A stretch of DNA of 64,000 nt, taken from positions 85,250,867 to 85,314,866 of the forward strand of contig NC_079136.1 of the NCBI RefSeq assembly GCF_945859705.1, in the 5' to 3' direction. The translations under genes and the position numbers were made by a program. The stretch comes from Episyrphus balteatus. Taxonomy: Eukaryota; Arthropoda; Insecta; Diptera; Syrphidae. Under the pieces are notes generated by a model that was not told where the DNA came from, did not search any database, and saw only the letters and a program-made list of their open reading frames with translations. This document shows, in pieces, positions 57,456-64,000 of this stretch (positions are counted from its first letter, which is position 1; each line of letters begins with the position of its first letter).

Positions 57456-57716
57456 ATTTAATTGAAAAATTAATTTTAATTTAAAAATTAATTAAATTTT
57501 TAAACATACATACAGCCCTATAATTCTCAGCAAGCGATATTAAAAAAAAATGTTATTGGGAGCTAATACCAGACTAAAGGTTCCGTAGAACTTGAAAAAT
57601 CAATTTTTTGAAAACAGGTTTTTGAAATGTTTCGGTTTTTCTAGGGTGGGCCATTGATTTTCTAGGGTGGGCCTGGCCCACCCAGGACCCCCCCTTCCTA
57701 CGCGCATGGCGATGAG

Positions 57717-58765
57717 TGTTTGAAAAGGAAGATATTATAAATTGTAAGGTAAATGGCTTCAAGGAGGCTCTTAAGACAACGAACGCTGGTCAAATTCAGA
57801 CTATTTGTTTATTTGATACAAATCTCCAGGGAAATATCTAAATTATTCATCAGGGATATGAAAATTGGGGGGCATGAACTTAAGGAGTGAAATTTCATCC
57901 AGAAAATGAGTGGACAAAGATGAGAATGAAAATACATACTACAAAGGGACACTAAATGTTTTTTTGAATAGAAATTGGCATAAGTATAAAGAAATAGATT
58001 ATGGTTCATTCTCCAGTATTTATATACTCAATATGTCAATATGTTAAATATAAGTACTGCAAATTCTCTTATAATTCAGTAAAATACGAAAATAGTACCT
58101 AAATCTCGGGGTTAATGCTTATAGACTTACATTTGGACAATCTTCATCTTACGTCAAAACCTAGAAAAATCTCATGTACGTATAAGTTTCAATTTTTAGG
58201 GTCCTGTTGACTAGAACTGCAGGTTCATATAATTAAAAAATCCAAAAAGACCAAATGGAATTCGTTTGCACTTATGTTGTCAGTAAAACAGTTAAATTAT
58301 TACATTAAAGGTATGAAATGCGTTGGTTCATTTATTAAATTTGTCATGAATATTTAATTGATCATGCAAAAGAAGGAAGGCGGAAGGTGCTCTTTATGAG
58401 GAGTACTCAGTTCACAAAACGCTTGGGATAGGTATTAAAAGCATTGTTAAGCAAACAGTTGGATTACAATTATTGTGAAATTCTGTACAAATGCTTCTTC
58501 TGACAAAACTCGGGATTTTTAACCCTTTTGATTCATCATCATTTACTGCGTAGTAAAATTTTATGCTGGTTCTTCCAAAATTGTATGCACCTAAGAACAA
58601 ATTAATGATTCGTAGGTATTTAAGACCCATTTGCTGAAACGAAATTTAAGGATTTAAGCTCTACATAAAACCTTATGTGACAGTTTTAGCAGAGGAAATA
58701 GTAGGGAATACGATTTTATGTTCTAATTAAATATTAAAGTTTCGTTGTAGCAAATGGGGATAGCC
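57717..58765. other. Non-coding stretch
   Basis: No gene recognised. Confidence 0.45.
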
Positions 58766-58922
58766 CCTGAATTGAATCGTGTAGCTGTAGCTGTAGCTTG
58801 TAGCGCAAGTTAAAGAATTCTCAACTTTTTGCTCAGCTGCCGCCAACTTTTTTTGTTGTTTCCCTCAGTAAAATTTTGAGAGTACTACTAGCTACAGACA
58901 CAGCTACACCATTGTATTCAGC
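58766..58922. mobile_element. Small MITE with GTGTAGCTGT arms, ~157 bp
   Basis: Left 'cctgaattgaatcgtgtagc' plus 'tgtagctgtagc', and right 'gctacagacacagctacacc' plus 'attgtattcag', are inverted over about 45 bp with mismatches. No clear TSD. (TAGCTG)n in the left arm suggests slippage. Confidence 0.6.
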
Positions 58923-59152
58923 CAGTAAGTGTTTTTTTTTTTTACTATTCCTTATAGAAGAAATTAATTTTTTAGCCGATTTTGTAAAAAAAATATTTGG
59001 CAATATAAAAAAACTGTAATCGGTAAAACAATTTGGAAGTTTTTGTGAAAAAAAATTAGAAGTTTTGTCAAAAAAAAAAGAGTCATTATTTTTTTTTAAT
59101 ATAAGGTACTATTAAACAAAAATGAGCAATTTTCATATCGAAAAATCTGGCT
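58923..59152. other. AT-rich left flank of the satellite
   Basis: Unique-looking sequence with T and A runs. The junction with the satellite is abrupt, at 'ggctatttttggacatcttc' (about 59,147-59,166). Confidence 0.5.
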
Positions 59153-62100
59153 ATTTTTGGACATCTTCGGGACAAGCTTGGGACATCTTCGGGACATCTT
59201 CGGGACATCTTCGGGACATGCTCGGGACATGCTCGGGACATGCTTGGGACATGCTCGGGACATCTTTGGGACAAGCTCGGGACATCTTCGGGACATGCTC
59301 GGGACATCTTCGGGACATGCTCGGGACATCTTCGGGACATCTTCGGGACATGCTCGGGACATCTTCGGGACATGCTCGGGACATCTTCGGGAAATGCTCG
59401 GGACATCTTCGGGACATCTTCGGGACATGCTCGGGACATCTTCGGGACATGCTCGGGACATCTTCGGGACATGCTCGGGACATGCTCGGGACATGCTTGG
59501 GACATGCTCGGGACATCTTTGGGACAAGCTCGGGACATCTTCGGGACATGCTCGGGACATCTTCGGGACATGCTCGGGACATCTTCGGGACATCTTCGGG
59601 ACATGCTCGGGACATCTTCGGGACATGCTCGGGACATCTTCGGGAAATGCTCGGGACATCTTCGGGACATCTTCGGGACATGCTCGGGACATCTTCGGGA
59701 CATGCTCGGGACATCTTCGGGACATGCTTGGGACATCTTCGATACATGCTCGGGACAACTTCGGGACAAACTCGGGACATGCTCTTGACATCTTCGGGAC
59801 ATGCTAGGGACATCTTTGGGACAAGCTCGGGACATCTTCGGGACATGCTCGGGACATCTTCGGGACATCTTTGGGACATTCTCAGGACATGCTTGGGAGA
59901 TGCTCGGTACATTCTCGGGACATCTTCGGGACATGCTCGGGACATCTTCGGGACATGCTCGGGACATCTTCGGGACATCTTCGGGACATGCTCGGGACAT
60001 CTTCGGGACATGCTCGGGACATCTTCGGGACATCTTCGGGACATGCTCGGGACATCTTCGGGACATGCTCTGGACATCTTCGGGACATGCTAGGGACATC
60101 TTTGGGACAAGCTCGGGACATCTTCGGGACATCTTCGGGACATGTTTGGGACATGCTCGGGACATGCTCGGGACATCTTCGGGACATGCTCGGGACATCT
60201 TCGGGACATGCTCGGGACATCTTTGGGACAAGCTCGGGACACTTCGGGACATGCTCGGGACATGCTCGGGACATCTTCGGGACATGCTCGGGACATCTTC
60301 GGGACATCTTCGGGACATCTTCGGGACATCTTCGGGACATCTTCGGGACATGCTCGGGACATCTTCGGGACATGCTCGGGACATCTTCGGGACATGCTTG
60401 GGACATCTTCGGGACATCTTCGGGACATGCTCGGGACATGCTTGGGACATGCTCGGGACAACTTCGAGACATCTTCGGGACATCTTCGGGACATGCTCGG
60501 GACATCTTCGGGACATGCTCGGGACATCTTCGGGACATGCTCGGGACATCTTTGGGACAAGCTCGGGACACTTCAGGACATCCTCGGGACATGCTCGGGA
60601 CATCTTCGGGACATGCTCGGGAAATCTTCGGGACATGCTCGGGACATCTTCGGGACATCTTCGGGACATCTTCGGGACATCTTCGGGACATCTTCGGGAC
60701 ATGCTCGGGACATCTTCGGGACATGCTCGGAACTTCTTCGGGACATGCTCGGGACATCTTCGGGACATCTTCGGGACATGCTCGGGACATCTTCGGGACA
60801 TGCTCGGGACATCTTTGGGACAAGCTCGGGACACTTCGGGACATGCTCGGGACATGCTCGGGACATCTTCGGGACATGCTCGGGACATCTTCGGGACATG
60901 CTCGGGACATCTTTGGGACAAGCTCGGGACACTTCGGGACATGCTCGGGACATGCTCGGGACATGCTCGGGACATCTTCGGGACATGCTCGGGACATCTT
61001 TGGGACAAGCTCGGGACACTTCGGGACATGCTCGGGACATGCTCGGGACATGCTCGGGACATCTTCGGGACATGCTCGGGACATCTTCGGGACATGCTCG
61101 GGACATCTTCGGGACATGCTCGGGACATCTTCGGGACATGCTCGGGACACTTCGGGACATGCTCGGGACATGCTCGGGACATGCTCGGGACATCTTCGGG
61201 ACATGCTCGGGACATCTTCGGGACATGCTCGGGACATCTTCGGGACATGCTCGGGACAACTTCGAGACATCTTCGGGACATCTTCGGGACATGCTCGGGA
61301 CATCTTCGGGACATGCTCGGGACATCTTCGGGACATGCTCGGGACATCTTTGGGACAAGCTCGGGACACTTCAGGACATCCTCGGGACATGCTCGGGACA
61401 TCTTCGGGACATGCTCGGGAAATCTTCGGGACATGCTCGGGACATCTTCGGGACATCTTCGGGACATCTTCGGGACATCTTCGGGACATCTTCGGGACAT
61501 CTTCGGGACATGCTCGGGACATCTTCGGGACATGCTCGGAACTTCTTAGGGACATGCTCGGGACATCTTCGGGACATCTTCGGGACATGCTCGGGACATC
61601 TTCGGGATATGCTCGGGACATCTTCGGGACATGCTCGGGACATCTTTGGGACAAGCTCGGGACACTTCGGGACATGCTCGGGACATGCTCGGGACATCTT
61701 CGGGACATGCTCGGGACATCTTCGGGACATGCTCGGGACATCTTTGGGACAAGCTCGGGACACTTCGGGACATGCTCGGGACATGCTCGGGACATGCTCG
61801 GGACATCTTCGGGACATGCTCGGGACATCTTTGGGACAAGCTCGGGACACTTCGGGACATGCTCGGGACATGCTCGGGACATGCTCGGGACATCTTCGGG
61901 ACATGCTCGGGACATCTTCGGGACATGCTCGGGACATCTTCGGGACATGCTCGGGACATCTTCGGGACATCTTCGGGACATGCTCGGGACATCTTCGGGA
62001 CATGCTCGGGACATCTTCGGGACATGCTAGGGACATCTTTGGGACAAGCTCGGGACATCTTCGGGACATCTTCGGGACATCTTCGGGACATCTTCGGGAC

Positions 62101-64000
62101 ATGTTTGGGACATGCTCGGGACATGCTCGGGACATCTTCGGGACATGCTCGGGACATCTTCGGGACATGCTCGGGACATCTTTGGGACAAGCTCGGGACA
62201 TCTTCGGGACATGCTCGGGACATGCTCGGGACATCTTCGGGACATGCTCGGGACATCTTCGGGACATCTTCGGGACATCTTCGGGACATCTTCGGGACAT
62301 CTTCGGGACATCTTCGGGACATGCTCGGGACATCTTCGGGACATGCTCGGGACATCTTCGGGACATGCTTGGGACATCTTCGGGACATCTTCGGGACATG
62401 CTCGGGACATGCTTGGGACATGCTCGGGACATCTTCGAGACATCTTCGGGACATGCTCGGGACATCTTCGGGACATGCTCGGGACATCTTCCGGACATGC
62501 TCGGGACATCTTCGGGACATGCTCGGGACATCTTTGGGACAAGCTCGGGACACTTCAGGACATCCTCGGGACATGCTCGGGACATCTTCGGGACATGCTC
62601 GGGAAATCTTCGGGACATGCTCGGGACATCTTCGGGACATCTTCGGGACATCTTCGGGACATCTTCGGGACATCTTCGGGACATGCTCGGGACATCTTCG
62701 GGACATGCTCGGGAAATCTTCGGGACATGCTCGGGACATCTTCGGGACATCTTCGGGACATCTTCGGGACATGCTCGGGACATGCTTGGGACATGCTCGG
62801 GACATCTTCGAGACATCTTCGAGACATCTTCGGGACATGCTCGGGACATCTTCGGGACATGCTCGGGACATCTTCGGGACATGCTCGGGACATCTTCGGG
62901 ACATGCTCGGGAAATCTTCGGGACATGCTCGGGACATCTTCGGGACATCTTCGGGACATCTTCGGGACATCTTCGGGACATGCTCGGGACATCTTCGGGA
63001 CATGCTCGGAACTTCTTCGGGACATGCTCGGGACATCTTCGGGACATCTTCGGGACATGCTCTGGACATCTTCGGGATATGCTCGGGACATCTTCGGGAC
63101 ATGCTCGGGACATCTTTGGGACAAGCTCGGGACACTTCGGGACATGCTCGGGACATGCTCGGGACATCTTCGGGACATGCTCGGGACATCTTCGGGACAT
63201 GCTCGGGACATCTTTGGGACAAGCTCGGGACACTTCGGGACATGCTCGGGACATGCTCGGGACATGCTCGGGACATGCTCGGGACATCTTCGGGACATGC
63301 TCGGGACATCTTTGGGACAAGCTCGGGACACTTCGGGACATGCTCGGGACATGCTCGGGACATGCTCGGGACATCTTCGGGACATGCTCGGGACATCTTC
63401 GGGACATGCTCGGGACATCTTCGGGACATGCTCGGGACATCTTCGGGACATGCTCGGGACATCTTCGGGACATGCTCGGGACATCTTTGGGACAAGCTCG
63501 GGACACTTCGGGACATGCTCGGGACATGCTCGGGACATCTTCGGGACATGCTCGATACATCTTCGGGACATGCTCGGGACATGTTCGGGACATCTTCGGG
63601 ACATGCTCGGGACATCTTCGGGACATGCTCGGGACATCTTCGGGACATCTTCGGGACATGCTCGGGACATGCTTGGGACATGCTCGAGACATCTTCGAGA
63701 CATCTTCGGGACATGCTCGGGACATCTTCGGGACATGCTCGGGACATCTTCGGGACATGCTCGGGACATCTTCGGGACATGCTCGGGACATCTTTGGGAC
63801 AAGCTCGGGACACTTCAAGACATGCTCGGGACATGCTCGGGACATCCTCGGGACATCTTCGGGACATGCTCGGGACATCTTCGGGACATGCTCGGGACAT
63901 CTTCGGGACATCTTCGGGACATGCTTGGGACATGCTCGGGACATCTTCGAGACATCTTCGGGACATGCTCGGGACATCTTCGGGACATCTTCGGGACATG
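59153..64000. repeat. 11-bp satellite array, about 440 monomers, continues past window
   Basis: Monomers are 11 bp and mostly of two kinds, GGGACATCTTC and GGGACATGCTC, in irregular order. Rarer forms are GGGACATCTTT, GGGACAAGCTC, GGGACATGCTT, GAGACATCTTC, GGGAAATCTTC and the 10-bp GGGACACTTC. The GGGACATCTTT-GGGACAAGCTC pair is repeated many times, usually followed by GGGACACTTC. Higher-order duplication: 'acttcgagac' at 60,461 and 61,259, and 'cttcaggaca' at 60,571 and 61,369, both 798 bp apart. The monomer has no stop codon in any frame on either strand, and an ATG arises per monomer on the minus strand, so frames of up to 868 codons (11-residue repeats of MSRRCPEDVPS type on minus, GTSSGHLRDIF type on plus) exist. 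I regard these as by-products; no start context, intron or signal supports a gene. Confidence 0.95.

Larger units (their letters stand above)
55115..57708. mobile_element. 8-bp-TSD element with CATGSGCGTAG ends, 2.6 kb
   Basis: CATGGGCGTAG (55,115) and CTACGCGCATG (to 57,708) are inverted with one mismatch. The identical 8-bp duplication GCGATGAG flanks them (55,107-55,114; 57,709-57,716), a hAT-like signature. GGGTGGGCC lies near both ends and is palindromically repeated at 57,654-57,682, next to a C7 run. The interior has no transposase; it contains family E (55,315-55,575), a Harbinger-type MITE (56,755-57,038) and a truncated hAT-type MITE (57,141-57,455), so it is an old accumulated shell or grew by capture. 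Confidence 0.85.

Noticed and set aside
59086..63999. Frames of 150-868 codons on both strands in the satellite
   Set aside because: They follow automatically from a stop-free 11-bp unit. Opposite-strand and alternative frames are equally open, and peptides change only with monomer type, so I did not call genes.

Overview
This window is AT-rich eukaryotic nuclear DNA from an insect, most likely a brachyceran fly. That guess rests on base composition, on abundant short ATACATATG-type strings and on the repeat families present; no taxonomic marker gene is visible. I find no intact host protein-coding gene and no intact functional RNA gene. The window is a gene-poor repeat landscape: many non-autonomous DNA transposons, several nested in one another, and a large 11-bp satellite array at the right edge.

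Left third (1-21,940). A Transib-like element (262-2,229; 5-bp target duplication CGTCG) has split a Penelope-type hammerhead-like motif. It is followed by a dispersed ~180-bp-periodic repeat (3,405-4,397), a perfect 8-bp-TSD hAT-type MITE (7,569-8,037), an AACCGACTTCC foldback repeat (8,136-8,354), the coding remnant of a repeat-associated protein (11,268-11,633), a second hAT-type element (14,053-15,015), a PIF/Harbinger-type MITE (15,442-15,968) inside a further inverted repeat, and a small CTGCCC MITE (17,580-17,831).

Middle (21,941-49,800). A 2.9-kb element with long inverted arms built of 164-bp repeats encloses the only protein fragment of note (23,103-23,813, minus strand), which carries an FHAFTGCDY motif suggestive of an XPG/FEN1-like nuclease fold. 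Next come two copies (24,911-28,108 and 47,435-49,457) of an apparently undescribed composite element with short terminal inverted repeats, AGCTGAGCT-rich subterminal inverted arms, a ~505/470-bp satellite core and a 14-bp tandem array; the copies differ in repeat number. Other features here are a triple nest at 30,000-31,662 (a hAT-type MITE broken by a second Transib-like element and by a CCCTCTGT MITE), a nearly perfect 1.08-kb foldback (37,741-38,817), and a tRNA-derived SINE candidate (43,060-43,290).

Right third (49,800-64,000). A copy of the 3.4-kb repeat family is split by a GCCGGGTACAAA element, and a 2.6-kb element with an 8-bp TSD (55,115-57,708) carries other MITEs. From about 59,153 to the window edge lies a satellite of 11-bp monomers, mainly GGGACATCTTC and GGGACATGCTC, with ~798-bp higher-order duplication and no stop codons in any of the six frames, so that very long artefactual-looking ORFs appear on both strands.

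The elements do not form a pathway. The biological content is transposition history, plus several structures (composite satellite-carrying element, nuclease-fragment foldback, stop-free satellite) that I cannot assign to a named family.
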